DNA of 64,000 nt from Terrimonas ferruginea DSM 30193 (GTDB lineage Bacteria > Bacteroidota > Bacteroidia > Chitinophagales > Chitinophagaceae), in contig NZ_AUDS01000019.1 of assembly GCF_000425585.1 (NCBI RefSeq), forward strand, positions 84,992-148,991. The letters are read 5' to 3'. The first letter of the stretch is position 1. Each line of letters begins with the position of its first letter. Position numbers and translations under genes: made by a program. Below the pieces are notes generated by a model. That model searched no databases, had not been told where the DNA came from, and was given only the letters and a program-made list of their open reading frames with translations. Positions 8,258 through 16,188 of the stretch are shown piece after piece.

Positions 8258-9061
8258 TTACTTCCCGATTTCTATTTCGTAAAGCTGCGGCCAGTTTTTA
8301 CCCGTGATGTAAGTCTTGTTGGTCGTAGTGTCGTGTGCGATGCCATTGGGGACATCCGCATGCGGATCGTCTGCCTTTACACGATCCCAGATCTGTTGCA
8401 GATCGATGCGACCGACGATGGCGCCGCTTCCCGGTTCGATTTTGAAGATATAAGGATATTGCCATTGATTGGCGTAGATATACCCATCAATATACTCGAG
8501 CTCATTGAGATTGAAAGATGGGCTGCCTTCCTGCGTTACCATTTGTGTGTGCAGCAACTGGAAGGTGGCGGGTTCATAATAATAAAGGTTGCTGGTGCCA
8601 TCGGACACGATCAGGCTTTTACCGTCGGTGGTAATGCCCCAGCCTTCTGTATTGATGGGGAACTCTTTTACTTTTTTGAAATCCTTTACGGTGTAAGCAA
8701 ATACTTTCTTTTCCTTCCAGGTAAGTTGGTAAACAGTATCGTTCAATATGGTGATGCCTTCGCCAAAAAATTCTTTGGGAAGCGTGATGGAGCGTTTTGC
8801 TTTACCGGTAGCCAGGTCTACTTCGAGGAGTTTCGAACTGCCGTAATTGCCAGTGCCTTCATAGAACTGCCCTTTGTAAAAGGTGAGGCCCTGGGTAAAC
8901 GAGGTGGTGTCGTGCGGATAATTTTTCAGGATCGCATAGCTGATCGATGCGGGCGCGCTGAGGCCGGGGGTGGGGTTGTTGTTGCCCGGATTTTTCGGTT
9001 CGTTGTTGTTGCACGCAGTGAGCAGTGTGATGAATAAAACGCTATAGAAAAAATATTTCAT
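8258..9061 (-). CDS. glutaminyl-peptide cyclotransferase (bacterial/plant type), lipoprotein
   Basis: 267 residues from ATG 9061. The signal ends in a lipobox (LLTAC, Cys 17), followed by a low-complexity NNNEPKNPGNNN spacer, so the protein is a periplasmic or surface lipoprotein. The rest is the glutamine cyclotransferase five-bladed propeller family: HDTTSFTQGLTFYKGQFYEGTG, LNELEYIDGYIYANQW, and DVPNGIAHD near the C-terminus are family signatures. The enzyme converts N-terminal glutamine of secreted proteins to pyroglutamate, a common modification of exported Bacteroidota proteins whose signal peptidase site is followed by Gln. The short start is supported by a promoter element at 9079-9086. 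Confidence 0.9.
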   Translation of the reverse strand: MKYFFYSVLFITLLTACNNNEPKNPGNNNPTPGLSAPASISYAILKNYPHDTTSFTQGLTFYKGQFYEGTGNYGSSKLLEVDLATGKAKRSITLPKEFFGEGITILNDTVYQLTWKEKKVFAYTVKDFKKVKEFPINTEGWGITTDGKSLIVSDGTSNLYYYEPATFQLLHTQMVTQEGSPSFNLNELEYIDGYIYANQWQYPYIFKIEPGSGAIVGRIDLQQIWDRVKADDPHADVPNGIAHDTTTNKTYITGKNWPQLYEIEIGK

Positions 9062-9078
9062 ATTCCTGTTTGTGGATG

Positions 9079-9086
9079 CAAAGGTA
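9079..9086 (-). promoter_or_regulatory. Bacteroidota -7 element (TACCTTTG on minus strand)
   Basis: CAAAGGTA on the plus strand, 18 bp upstream of the cyclase ATG at 9061. It lies inside the longer alternative reading frame, which supports the short start. Confidence 0.6.
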
Positions 9087-9099
9087 GTGGATGGCAAGA

Positions 9100-9217
9100 A
9101 TGTGTAAATGTGGAAATATGTAGATGTGCAAATGAAACAGCCATTTCTGTCAATAAAAATTTGGTTTCACATTTCCACATGGCCCCGCCGCAGGCGGGCA
9201 CATTTCCACATTGGCTC
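9100..9217. repeat. composite repeat: AATGTGNA units flanking a GC hairpin
   Basis: On the left are units such as AATGTGTAAATGTGGAAAT. On the right the complement CACATTTCCACAT occurs twice, separated by a short hairpin GCCCCGCC/GGCGGGC near 9182-9199. The same plan, with a different hairpin (CCCGTA/TACGGG), occurs at 45495-45580. Confidence 0.6.
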
Positions 9218-9469
9218 TCTGAGCCTCTTTCCCATCGTAGTTTTACTATACGTAAAAATAACCTACTAATTATAAAAACGATTATATTTGATCCATCGCT
9301 GACTGCTTATTAACAAATTCTTGTACAGCGCCCCTCATCTGAAGTCCGTATCTGTTGACGAATCGAGAACTGTCCACTATTCTGTCTCTCTCCAATTCTT
9401 CTGAATCCGTACCAATTCCACTGAATCTCCAGGGCAATCCGATTTTTCATCAAAAGACAAATTTCCTCT

Positions 9470-10687
9470 ATGAGACTGGGGATACTTTTCCTGCTGTTCC
9501 TTGTATCAGCAATTGCCGGAGCACAATCATCATCCTGCTTAAGCACTACCTACCAACAGGCACAGGTTTCGGCTGATCCGTTGCTGAAGATCCGTCAGCA
9601 GGCGATCGAACGTTTTATCAGCGAACATCCCAATGAAGCGGCGCGTGTGGAAGATATGCCGGTGATCAAAATTCCTGTAGTGGTTCATATTCTTTATCAT
9701 GCTCCTTCGGAAAATATCAGCGATGCACTGGTGCACCAGCAGATAGCCGAACTCAATGCCTGCTTTCGCCGGCGCAATGCAGATACCAACAATACACCCG
9801 CGGCATTCAGACGTCTGGCCGCCGATTGCGAAATTGAATTTGCCCTGGCTGTTTCTGACCCGCGTAAACGTTCGACCTCCGGCATTGAGCGTAAGTATAC
9901 ACCCGTTGTTTCCTGGGAAGCGGACGATAAAATGAAACAAGCAACAGAGATGGGTTTGGACGCCTGGGATCCCGCAAATTACCTGAATATCTGGGTCGTG
10001 AGCCTCAAACGCGGGCTGGGTTACAGCAGCGTGGTGGGTGGTGAAAGTTTCCGCGACGGGATCGTTTTGAGTTTTCCTGCATTCGGCACCAATCGCACCG
10101 CTGTGCATGAAGTGGGCCACTGGCTTGGTCTACGGCATATCTGGGGCGATGCTTATTGCGGTGATGACCTGATAGGCGATACACCCACCCAGAGTAATTT
10201 CACTTCAGGCTGTCCTTCAGGAATACGTTCTACCTGCAACAACGGAGCGGGTGGGGATATGTACATGAATTACATGGACCTCACCGACGGAAACTGCACC
10301 AATCTTTTTACCAACGGGCAAAAAGAAAGAATGCGCGGACAGTTTGCGCCGGGTGGCCCGCGCGAATCACTGTTACGCACCTACGCGTTCAACCCGCCAC
10401 TCATCAACGAAATTCCATTGCCACAGACAGATCCTGCCTGGCTTTATGCAAACGTTTACCCCAATCCAACCACAACAGGTAAAGTGTGGATGGATGTAGC
10501 CTTTGATGAAAGATGGATCGGCAGCGAAATTTCTATTACCTCCATGCAGGGGCAAACTGTGCTGAAGGCTACCGTTAAAATGAAACAACAGGAACTCGAT
10601 CTTAGCCGGCTCCGGGCTGGGATGTATTTGCTCACCGCTGTAAGGAAAGACGGACAGAAGTTGCAGCAGAAGATAATACGGCAATAG
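9470..10687 (+). CDS. pappalysin-like zinc metalloprotease (M43 type) with T9SS sorting domain
   Basis: 405 residues. The signal peptide is MRLGILFLLFLVSAIAGAQ. The catalytic zinc motif is H213-E-V-G-H217-W-L-G-L-R-H223, followed by IWGD and a Met-turn YMNYMD around residue 267, as in M43 cytophagalysins. Cysteines around residues 225-260 fit the family disulfides. The last 80 residues (from about 325, ANVYPNPTTTGKVWMDVAF to LRAGMYLLTAVRKDGQ) form a Por secretion-system sorting domain, so the enzyme should leave through the type IX system and be released or attached at the surface. Residues 20-100 look like an N-terminal prodomain. Likely role: degradation of external protein. Confidence 0.92.
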   Translation: MRLGILFLLFLVSAIAGAQSSSCLSTTYQQAQVSADPLLKIRQQAIERFISEHPNEAARVEDMPVIKIPVVVHILYHAPSENISDALVHQQIAELNACFRRRNADTNNTPAAFRRLAADCEIEFALAVSDPRKRSTSGIERKYTPVVSWEADDKMKQATEMGLDAWDPANYLNIWVVSLKRGLGYSSVVGGESFRDGIVLSFPAFGTNRTAVHEVGHWLGLRHIWGDAYCGDDLIGDTPTQSNFTSGCPSGIRSTCNNGAGGDMYMNYMDLTDGNCTNLFTNGQKERMRGQFAPGGPRESLLRTYAFNPPLINEIPLPQTDPAWLYANVYPNPTTTGKVWMDVAFDERWIGSEISITSMQGQTVLKATVKMKQQELDLSRLRAGMYLLTAVRKDGQKLQQKIIRQ

Positions 10688-10693
10688 GAGTGC

Positions 10694-10763
10694 TAAGTAT
10701 TAAGTAATAAGTATTAAGTAATAAGTATTAAGTAATAAGTATTAAGTAATAAGTATTAAGTGA
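10694..10763. repeat. 7-bp tandem array, family II (TAAGTAT/TAAGTAA), 10 units
   Basis: Perfect alternation of TAAGTAT and TAAGTAA, giving a 14-bp super-period over nine units; the last unit is TAAGTGA. It starts 7 bp after the metalloprotease stop codon. The regularity suggests recent slippage or unequal exchange. Confidence 0.92.
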
Positions 10764-10899
10764 ATCCGACATCACGCCACCGTTGGTCTCCAGACCAACG
10801 GACCTGCTCATCCCTTCGTTAGGTACGAAGTAGACCTTAACCTGTCAAATAAACCTGACTCTTGCTTGCTGGTCGGGAGACCAACAAGGGCGCCAACTA
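10763..10899 (-). mobile_element. fragment of the MITE-like element, copy C
   Basis: Reverse-oriented relative to copies A and B. It spans the two GTTGGTC/GACCAAC hairpins and the sequence between them, but lacks both terminal inverted repeats. It begins exactly where the 7-bp array ends, with another 7-bp array directly on the other side, as if repeats replaced the tips. Confidence 0.72.
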
Positions 10900-10927
10900 T
10901 AAGTTCTAAGTAGTAAGTAATAAGTGA
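10900..10927. repeat. 7-bp array, family II
   Basis: Four units: TAAGTTC, TAAGTAG, TAAGTAA, TAAGTGA. It adjoins the element fragment. Confidence 0.75.
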
Positions 10928-11018
10928 TTCAGTCGTTGGAAGGTAGAAGTCTTAAGGTGTAGGGATAACTTACAACCTAATACTTACTACTTAATACGGC
11001 TGTTTAACGTTTGACTTT

Positions 11019-11054
11019 AAAAAAAATCCCCCGCAATTGCAGGGGATTTTTTTT
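11019..11054 (-). terminator. Rho-independent terminator of the dienelactone hydrolase gene
   Basis: Stem AATCCCC/GGGGATT with GCAATTGC at the apex, flanked by A-runs and T-runs on both sides, so it can work in either direction. It lies 2 bp after the stop codon at 11056. Confidence 0.85.
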
Positions 11055-11055
11055 A

Positions 11056-11892
11056 TCAGAAGATCGTTTTGAAGAAAGCTTTCATGTCGTTCCACGAAGC
11101 GGTGTCGGCCGCAGCGTTGTAGCTGATGGGAATGCCAAACTTCTTACCGTTGGCCGTTGCATCAGGATTGGTAAACGCATGCTGCGCACCCGGGTAAGAT
11201 TTGAATTCATAGCTGGCACCCAGTGAATCGAGTTGTTTGCGGAAAGCAGTGATCTCTTCGGGTTTGATGAAGCCGTCGGCTTCACCGTGGCAAACGAGGA
11301 TTTTTGCTTTCAATGCTTCTTTGGTGGTGGGGATCACGGGCAGGTTGCCGTGGAAACTTACCACACCATTCAGGTCTTCACCCAGACGCGCAATGTTCAG
11401 TACCATCGCACCGCCAAAGCAATAACCGATGGCTGCTTTTTTGGAAGCATCGGCCTGCGCATAAGTGAGTGCCTGGTTCAGGGCTGCATCAAAACGTTTT
11501 TTCGCCAAGGGGGCATCTTTATAAAAAGCACCTGCCCACGCGCCCGCAGAATCGGGTGCTTCGGCAACTTTGCCGTTTCCATACATGTCTACCACGAATG
11601 CCAGGTAACCAAGCTCTGCCAGTTGACGCGCACGGCCACGCACATAATCCGTAACGCCCCACCATTCTGGAATGATCAGCACCACCGGACGTTTGCCTTC
11701 AACGGCATTGTCGTAGGCTACATATCCCTGCATGGAAAGGCTGTCCGATTTGTAGGTTACGTTTTCTCCTTTGATATCTTTTGAGGCCGCCGTTTCAGCA
11801 GGTTTGTCCTGCTTGTTTTCATTATTACAAGCGGTCATTGTAGTCGCTGCCAACGCTATTCCGGCAGCAAACAACAGGCGATTGAATTGCAT
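11056..11892 (-). CDS. dienelactone hydrolase family lipoprotein
   Basis: 278 residues. The N-terminal signal ends MTAC with Cys 22 followed by NNENKQDKPAE, a lipoprotein pattern. The alpha/beta hydrolase domain has the dienelactone hydrolase catalytic triad: nucleophile C158 (IGYCFGG), D206 (CHGEADGF) and H238 (PGAQHAF). The canonical enzyme opens dienelactone in chlorocatechol breakdown, but exported members such as this act on unknown esters. Acidic WWGVTDYVRGRARQLAELGY is also typical. The gene is monocistronic, closed by a strong hairpin terminator 2 bp downstream, and faces repeat-rich DNA on both sides. Confidence 0.9.
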   Translation of the reverse strand: MQFNRLLFAAGIALAATTMTACNNENKQDKPAETAASKDIKGENVTYKSDSLSMQGYVAYDNAVEGKRPVVLIIPEWWGVTDYVRGRARQLAELGYLAFVVDMYGNGKVAEAPDSAGAWAGAFYKDAPLAKKRFDAALNQALTYAQADASKKAAIGYCFGGAMVLNIARLGEDLNGVVSFHGNLPVIPTTKEALKAKILVCHGEADGFIKPEEITAFRKQLDSLGASYEFKSYPGAQHAFTNPDATANGKKFGIPISYNAAADTASWNDMKAFFKTIF

Positions 11893-11968
11893 AGTTGAGT
11901 GTGTTTTTGTTTTGTAAAGTTAAGGCAAAAGGGAGAAGGCGTAAGGTGTAAGGGGGGAACAGCCGTAT

Positions 11969-11996
11969 TAAGTATTAAGTAATAAGTTTTAGGTAT
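11969..11996. repeat. 7-bp array, family II
   Basis: TAAGTAT, TAAGTAA, TAAGTTT, TAGGTAT, preceded by short family III-like units (AAGGCGT, AAGGTGT) from about 11936. Confidence 0.7.
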
Positions 11997-12048
11997 TTTT
12001 TTGGCGTCTTTGCGTGAGATCGAAGCTACTAAGCTCAAGTAACCCACG

Positions 12049-12097
12049 ATTCACCATTGACCATTCACCATTGACCATTCACGATTGACGATTGACG
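12049..12097. repeat. 7-bp array, family I (complement strand), 7 units
   Basis: ATTCACC, ATTGACC, ATTCACC, ATTGACC, ATTCACG, ATTGACG, ATTGACG. It ends 2 bp from the stop codon of the chloride channel gene. Confidence 0.85.
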
Positions 12098-12099
12098 AC

Positions 12100-13881
12100 T
12101 CACTCGTACAAATCCGACTGTCTCGACAAAATCTCCCTGTATTTATTAAACAACATCGACTTGGATACAAAACCGCGGAATTTCTTTTCATTATCCAGCA
12201 CGGGCAAATACCAGCTTTGTGTGATGTCGAATTTCTCCATAATGGTGTGCATGCTTTCCTGGTCGCTGATGGTGGCGGCAGGTTTTTTCAGGAGCGAACG
12301 CAACGTGGTCTTTTCAAAAAGATGCGGTTGGAAAAGTTTTTGCTTGATATCATTCAATTCGATCACACCGGCAAAACGGTCTTTCTGATCATGGACGGCG
12401 AAAATGTTTTTGTCACTGTGTTTGATCACTTCTACCAGTGCCGACAAGGGCTGGTCGATAGCGAGACTCTGATAAGCGGGTTGCAATATATCATCGAGGT
12501 TGATGGAGGTGAGGATGTTTTTTTCTTTTTTATGGGTGAAAATTTGTCCTTCGAGCGCCAGCTTCTTCGTTTCCATTGAGTAGGGCTCATAACTTTTTAC
12601 AATAAAAAAAGAAATGGAGGAAACGATCATCAGCGGAATGAATAGTTCGTAGCCATTTGTGATTTCCGCGATCAAAAAGATAGCCGTGAGCGGACAATAC
12701 ATTACGCCACTCAGCACGCCCGCCATGCCTACCAGGCTGAAATTGCCTTCCGGTACGCGAAACCAGTTGGTATTGTTGAGTAATTTGGAAAAGGCAAAAC
12801 CGAGATAGGAACCCGTGAACAGGGAAGGTGCAAAGTTGCCCCCGTTACCGCCACTGCCAATGGTAATGGCAACCGCAATCGGTTTGAGTAAAAAGATCAG
12901 GATCGTAAAACAAACAAGTCCCCAATCTCGGCCGAGTAATCCAAATAGTTTCGCTTTTTCGGTGATGGTATCCATTTGTCCGCTGGCCACCACCTTCACG
13001 CTTTCATAACCTTCCCCGAAAAGAGGGGGGAGTAAAAAATACATGGTTGCCAGCATCACGCCACCGATCAGCGCTTTGGTATACCGATTGATCTTCCAAT
13101 GCTCGATGCGGCTTTCGGTGCGTTTGAACAAGCGTGCATAGTACAATGAAACAAAACCACTGGCCACCCCAAGCAGAATATAAAACGGCACATTGTTGTA
13201 GTCGAAGGTTTGCTTGAGTGAAAAGTTGAAAAGAATGGCCTCTTCGAGGATAATCTTTGAACAGAGTACTCCGATAACGGAGGAGATAATGAGCGGGATA
13301 AAATAGCTTACCAGGGTTTCGGCGAGTAAAACCTCCACCGCAAAGATTACGCCCGCAATAGGCGCATTGAAAATAGCCGAGATACCGGCGGCGGCACCGC
13401 AGGCAATCAATAAAGACCGCTCCGAATAATTGAGGTCACTGATGCGGCCGAGGTTGGAACCGATGGCGGAACCCGTTGCCACGATAGGGGCTTCCAGACC
13501 GGCTGAACCACCAAAACCAACGGTTGCAGAACTGGTGATGATATGCTGATAAGTGTTGCGGAGTGGAATGAAAGACGATCTTCGCGCGATCGACCGTAAT
13601 ACCATCGCGATACCGCGTTCGATCTGGTCGCCAAAAAAACGGTGAATAATGAATACAGTGATCACCAAACCAACAGCAGGGAAAAATAAATAAGCAAACC
13701 GGGAAACCGGGAGTGTTTCGATCCAGTATTGCAGGTAGTGCACCAGCGTTTTCAATCCCACCGCCGCCATACCCGAAACGAATCCGACCAGTGAGGCAAT
13801 GATCATCATGAATTGTGGCCGTGTGACTTTTTCCCGGAGAAACTGAAGCAAATATTGATACAATTTCTTGAATCCCTGCAT
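12100..13881 (-). CDS. ClC-family chloride channel/transporter with C-terminal CBS pair
   Basis: 593 residues. The membrane part (about 20-440) has the ClC filter motifs in order: GFGGSAGLEAPIVATGSAIG, where the gating glutamate of GREGP is kept as GLEAP, then GSGGNGGNFAPSLFTGS, corresponding to GxFxP. The C-terminal 130 residues contain two CBS repeats (ILQPAYQSLAIDQPLSALVE and RSLLKKPAATISDQESMH), which usually bind adenine nucleotides and regulate gating. ClC proteins are dimers that move chloride, sometimes in exchange for protons; channel and exchanger cannot be told apart here. A TATCTTTG promoter element lies upstream at 13905. The stop lies against a 7-bp repeat array. Confidence 0.93.
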   Translation of the reverse strand: MQGFKKLYQYLLQFLREKVTRPQFMMIIASLVGFVSGMAAVGLKTLVHYLQYWIETLPVSRFAYLFFPAVGLVITVFIIHRFFGDQIERGIAMVLRSIARRSSFIPLRNTYQHIITSSATVGFGGSAGLEAPIVATGSAIGSNLGRISDLNYSERSLLIACGAAAGISAIFNAPIAGVIFAVEVLLAETLVSYFIPLIISSVIGVLCSKIILEEAILFNFSLKQTFDYNNVPFYILLGVASGFVSLYYARLFKRTESRIEHWKINRYTKALIGGVMLATMYFLLPPLFGEGYESVKVVASGQMDTITEKAKLFGLLGRDWGLVCFTILIFLLKPIAVAITIGSGGNGGNFAPSLFTGSYLGFAFSKLLNNTNWFRVPEGNFSLVGMAGVLSGVMYCPLTAIFLIAEITNGYELFIPLMIVSSISFFIVKSYEPYSMETKKLALEGQIFTHKKEKNILTSINLDDILQPAYQSLAIDQPLSALVEVIKHSDKNIFAVHDQKDRFAGVIELNDIKQKLFQPHLFEKTTLRSLLKKPAATISDQESMHTIMEKFDITQSWYLPVLDNEKKFRGFVSKSMLFNKYREILSRQSDLYE

Positions 13882-13904
13882 TCTCTGTGATAACTGGTGA
13901 AGGG

Positions 13905-13912
13905 CAAAGATA
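13905..13912 (-). promoter_or_regulatory. Bacteroidota -7 element (TATCTTTG on minus strand)
   Basis: CAAAGATA on the plus strand, 24 bp upstream of the chloride channel ATG at 13881. It sits in the divergent region shared with cmk. Confidence 0.6.
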
Positions 13913-13992
13913 GGCTGTTGAGGATAAGGACAGGAAAAAATACACTACGAGAACAGGTCTCGCTCTTTTTTTATTATTTTGCCGGCTCATTC

Positions 13993-14679
13993 ATGAAGAA
14001 GATTATTGTTACGATAGATGGTTGGTCCAGTTGCGGAAAAAGCACCCTGGCGCGTCAATTAGCCCGCGAACTGAACTATGTGTATGTAGACAGCGGAGCG
14101 ATGTACAGGGCTATTACGCTCTATTTTCTCCGTAATCATATCGACTGGACCGACGAGCGCGAAGTACATAAGGCGCTCGGGGAAATCCACCTCGATTTTC
14201 ATTTCAATGAAAAAACACAGAGCAGCGAGATGTATCTCAACGATGAGAACGTTGAGTATGTGATCCGCGACCTGGTGATAGCCGAGAAAGTGAGCGATGT
14301 GGCGGCCATCCGCGAAGTGCGCGAGTTTGCCGTGGCCCAGCAACAGAAACTCGGAAAGAAAAAAGGGATCGTGATGGACGGAAGGGATATCGGTACAGTC
14401 GTATTCCCCGATGCAGAAATGAAGATCTTCATGACGGCAGACAATGCCGTACGCGTGGAACGCCGTTTCAAAGAATTATATGAAAAAAATCCCAACGTAA
14501 CCATCGAAGAAGTAAAGAACAATCTCGAAATGCGCGATTATATCGATTCACACCGCGAAGTAAGTCCCCTGCGTAAAGCGGATGACGCCGTGGTGCTGGA
14601 CAATACAAAACTAACAGAAGACGAACAGTTTAAGCTCGCCCTGGGTTGGATCCACGATAGAAAGAAAGCCGGAAAATAA
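13993..14679 (+). CDS. cmk: cytidylate kinase
   Basis: 228 residues from ATG 13993. The P-loop reads DGWSSCGKSTLARQL, the Bacteroidota variant of the GPxGxGKST loop. The NMP-binding part has VDSGAMYRAITLYF, and VMDGRDIGTVVFPDAEMKIF followed by ERRFKEL is the cytidylate kinase signature. The enzyme phosphorylates CMP and dCMP to the diphosphates in the cytoplasm. Length is normal. It is divergent from the chloride channel gene and ends at a terminator shared with the convergent FKBP gene. The frame is open further upstream, but this ATG begins the conserved domain. Confidence 0.96.
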   Translation: MKKIIVTIDGWSSCGKSTLARQLARELNYVYVDSGAMYRAITLYFLRNHIDWTDEREVHKALGEIHLDFHFNEKTQSSEMYLNDENVEYVIRDLVIAEKVSDVAAIREVREFAVAQQQKLGKKKGIVMDGRDIGTVVFPDAEMKIFMTADNAVRVERRFKELYEKNPNVTIEEVKNNLEMRDYIDSHREVSPLRKADDAVVLDNTKLTEDEQFKLALGWIHDRKKAGK

Positions 14680-14712
14680 ACGAAATAAGACAAGACACCG
14701 AACTCATAAAAG

Positions 14713-14738
14713 AAAAGGGAACCATTGGTTCCCTTTTT
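14713..14738. terminator. bidirectional terminator between cmk and the FKBP gene
   Basis: Stem GGGAACC/GGTTCCC with AAAA before and TTTTT after, so it serves both convergent genes. Confidence 0.88.
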
Positions 14739-14760
14739 CGCTATAAGACGATTATAATAG

Positions 14761-15507
14761 TTATTGTTGACTGGCTTTTTTCACCTCAAGCAACTCTACT
14801 TCAAAGATCAGGGCTGCACCACCGGGAATAACGGGAGGGCTGCCTTGCAATCCATAACCAAGATTGTAAGGAATGAAGAGTTTGTATTTGGAACCCTGGT
14901 TCATCAATTGCAAACCTTCTGTCCATCCCGGAATGACACGATTAAGCGGGAAGGAGATGGGTTGTCCGTGTTTGTAAGAGGCGTCGAATTCAGTACCGTC
15001 GATCAGCGTGCCGCGGTAGTGAACGGTAACTGTGTCCTCAGCAGCCGGCTTAGGACCTGAACCCTGGGTGAGTACTTCGTACTGCAAGCCGGTGGAAGTA
15101 ACTTTTACGCCGGGCCGCAATTTGTTTTTAGCGAGATAATTCTGACCTGAGTCGATCGCAGATTTGCTTTTTTCTTCCTGCATTTTGCTGGCGTAAGCAT
15201 TCAGGACCATGAACGAAGAGTTTTCGTCGATCAGGGTTGGTTTGTTGTTGAACACATCCTGCATGGCGCGGTTGAGCAAAGTGGTATTGATGCTGGTCAT
15301 GTTCTGCATCTTCAGGGAAGTGGCGATGTTGACGCCCAGTGCATAGCTGGCAGAATCGGAAAGGTTTTTAAGAACGACACCGCCGGTGGCAGGTTTTGCA
15401 GCAGGTTTGGTGGCGGGTTTGGTTGCTGGTTTCTTCACCGGCGTCTTTTGCGCAGCGGCAGAAAGTACGAGACCGGCAGATAAGGTAAAAAGGAATAATT
15501 TCTTCAT
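14761..15507 (-). CDS. FKBP-type peptidyl-prolyl isomerase, exported
   Basis: 248 residues. A signal peptide (MKKLFLFTLSAGLVLSAAAQ) is followed by a Lys/Pro/Ala/Thr repeat linker, an N-terminal helical dimerisation region (about 45-130, SDSASYALGVNIATSLKM) as in FkpA/Mip, and a C-terminal FKBP domain (about 145-245) with VTVHYRGTLIDGTEFDAS, VIPGWTEGLQLM and IPYNLGYG. It would speed proline isomerisation and assist folding of envelope proteins in the periplasm. Length and architecture match FkpA. A TATTTTTG promoter element lies at 15525. The terminator downstream is shared with cmk. Confidence 0.93.
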   Translation of the reverse strand: MKKLFLFTLSAGLVLSAAAQKTPVKKPATKPATKPAAKPATGGVVLKNLSDSASYALGVNIATSLKMQNMTSINTTLLNRAMQDVFNNKPTLIDENSSFMVLNAYASKMQEEKSKSAIDSGQNYLAKNKLRPGVKVTSTGLQYEVLTQGSGPKPAAEDTVTVHYRGTLIDGTEFDASYKHGQPISFPLNRVIPGWTEGLQLMNQGSKYKLFIPYNLGYGLQGSPPVIPGGAALIFEVELLEVKKASQQ

Positions 15508-15524
15508 GTACTAAAATTGAATGG

Positions 15525-15532
15525 CAAAAATA
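15525..15532 (-). promoter_or_regulatory. Bacteroidota -7 element (TATTTTTG on minus strand)
   Basis: CAAAAATA on the plus strand, 18 bp upstream of the FKBP ATG at 15507. Confidence 0.55.
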
Positions 15533-15600
15533 TAGTCTGCCTTCCGATTCCGGCGTATAAATCCTTTAATTTTAGCGGCTGTTAACAAAATCACGCGATT

Positions 15601-16038
15601 ATGGACCGTTTTGTACGTGAATTACAGGTGCGTTGGTCGGATCTGGATCCGAATGTGCATCTGCGTCATTCTGTTTATTACGATTGGGGCGCATTCTGCC
15701 GGATCGAGTTTTTGAATGGATGTGGTCTTACGCCCGCTGTGATGGCCGGTCTATCGATCGGGCCGATCCTGTTCCGGGAAGAAGCCTTATTCAAGCGGGA
15801 GATCAGGTTGGGCGATAAAGTGACGATCGATCTGACGCTGGTGAAAGCCCGCGCAGATTTTTCACGCTGGTCGATCCGTCATGAGATTGTGAAGAATGAC
15901 GAGACGGTGGCCGCGATCGTTACAGTAGACGGAGCGTGGCTGAATACAGCGAAAAGAAAAATTGCAATAGCACCGCAACAGGTAGCGGATGTGTTCAACC
16001 AGATACCGAAGCATGAGACGTTTGTGTGGGAGGAATGA
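15601..16038 (+). CDS. acyl-CoA thioesterase-like hotdog protein
   Basis: 145 residues of the 4HBT (hotdog) thioesterase family. The start ELQVRWSDLDPNVHLRHSVYYDW carries the catalytic Asp region of YbgC/FadM-like enzymes, although the usual GHVNN is replaced by VHLRH. These proteins hydrolyse acyl-CoA or related thioesters in the cytoplasm as tetramers. The rest, with LFKREIRLGDKVTIDLTL, fits the central strands. The physiological substrate is unknown. The ATG at 15601 is the only reasonable start. The gene is monocistronic and is followed by a repeat island with a 28-bp palindrome. Confidence 0.85.
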   Translation: MDRFVRELQVRWSDLDPNVHLRHSVYYDWGAFCRIEFLNGCGLTPAVMAGLSIGPILFREEALFKREIRLGDKVTIDLTLVKARADFSRWSIRHEIVKNDETVAAIVTVDGAWLNTAKRKIAIAPQQVADVFNQIPKHETFVWEE

Positions 16039-16094
16039 GGGAAATGTGCAAATGTGTAAGTGTGAAAATGTGGAAATGATTGAATAAATAGGCA

Positions 16095-16122
16095 CCTTGG
16101 TTCGTGTATACACGAACCAAGG
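16095..16122. repeat. GGTTCGTGTA palindrome, copy 2 (28 bp, perfect)
   Basis: Perfect palindrome with half-site CCTTGGTTCGTGTA. An 8-bp-period AATGTGNA repeat precedes it (16040-16078) and a family II 7-bp array follows. No T-run follows, so it does not look like an ordinary terminator. Confidence 0.88.
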
Positions 16123-16143
16123 CAGCGAGGGATCGCTGTTATT

Positions 16144-16171
16144 ACTTAAAACTTATTACTCAAAACTTACA
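16144..16171. repeat. 7-bp array, family II (complement strand)
   Basis: ACTTAAA, ACTTATT, ACTCAAA, ACTTACA, close to the stop of the convergent nuclease gene at 16189. Confidence 0.7.
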
Positions 16172-16188
16172 ACGGCTGTTTCAACTCT

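Larger units (their letters stand above)
9062..9469. other. gene-free region with composite repeat
   Basis: 408 bases. It contains the promoter of the cyclase gene, an 8-bp-period repeat on both sides of a GC-rich hairpin (9100-9217), and AT-rich sequence upstream of the metalloprotease with a TATATTTG match at 9283-9290. I see no gene. Confidence 0.7.
10688..11055. other. gene-free repeat island
   Basis: 368 bases holding the longest and most regular 7-bp array (10694-10763), the inverted fragment of the 270-bp element (10763-10899), further family II arrays (10900-10927 and about 10976-10996) and the terminator of the gene at 11056. No gene is seen. Confidence 0.8.

Noticed and set aside
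10694..10763. CRISPR array
   Set aside because: The unit is only 7 bp with no spacers, and no cas gene is nearby.
16095..16122. Intrinsic terminator for the thioesterase gene
   Set aside because: A perfect palindrome, but without a following T-run on either strand, and identical cores occur at three other sites not placed after genes.
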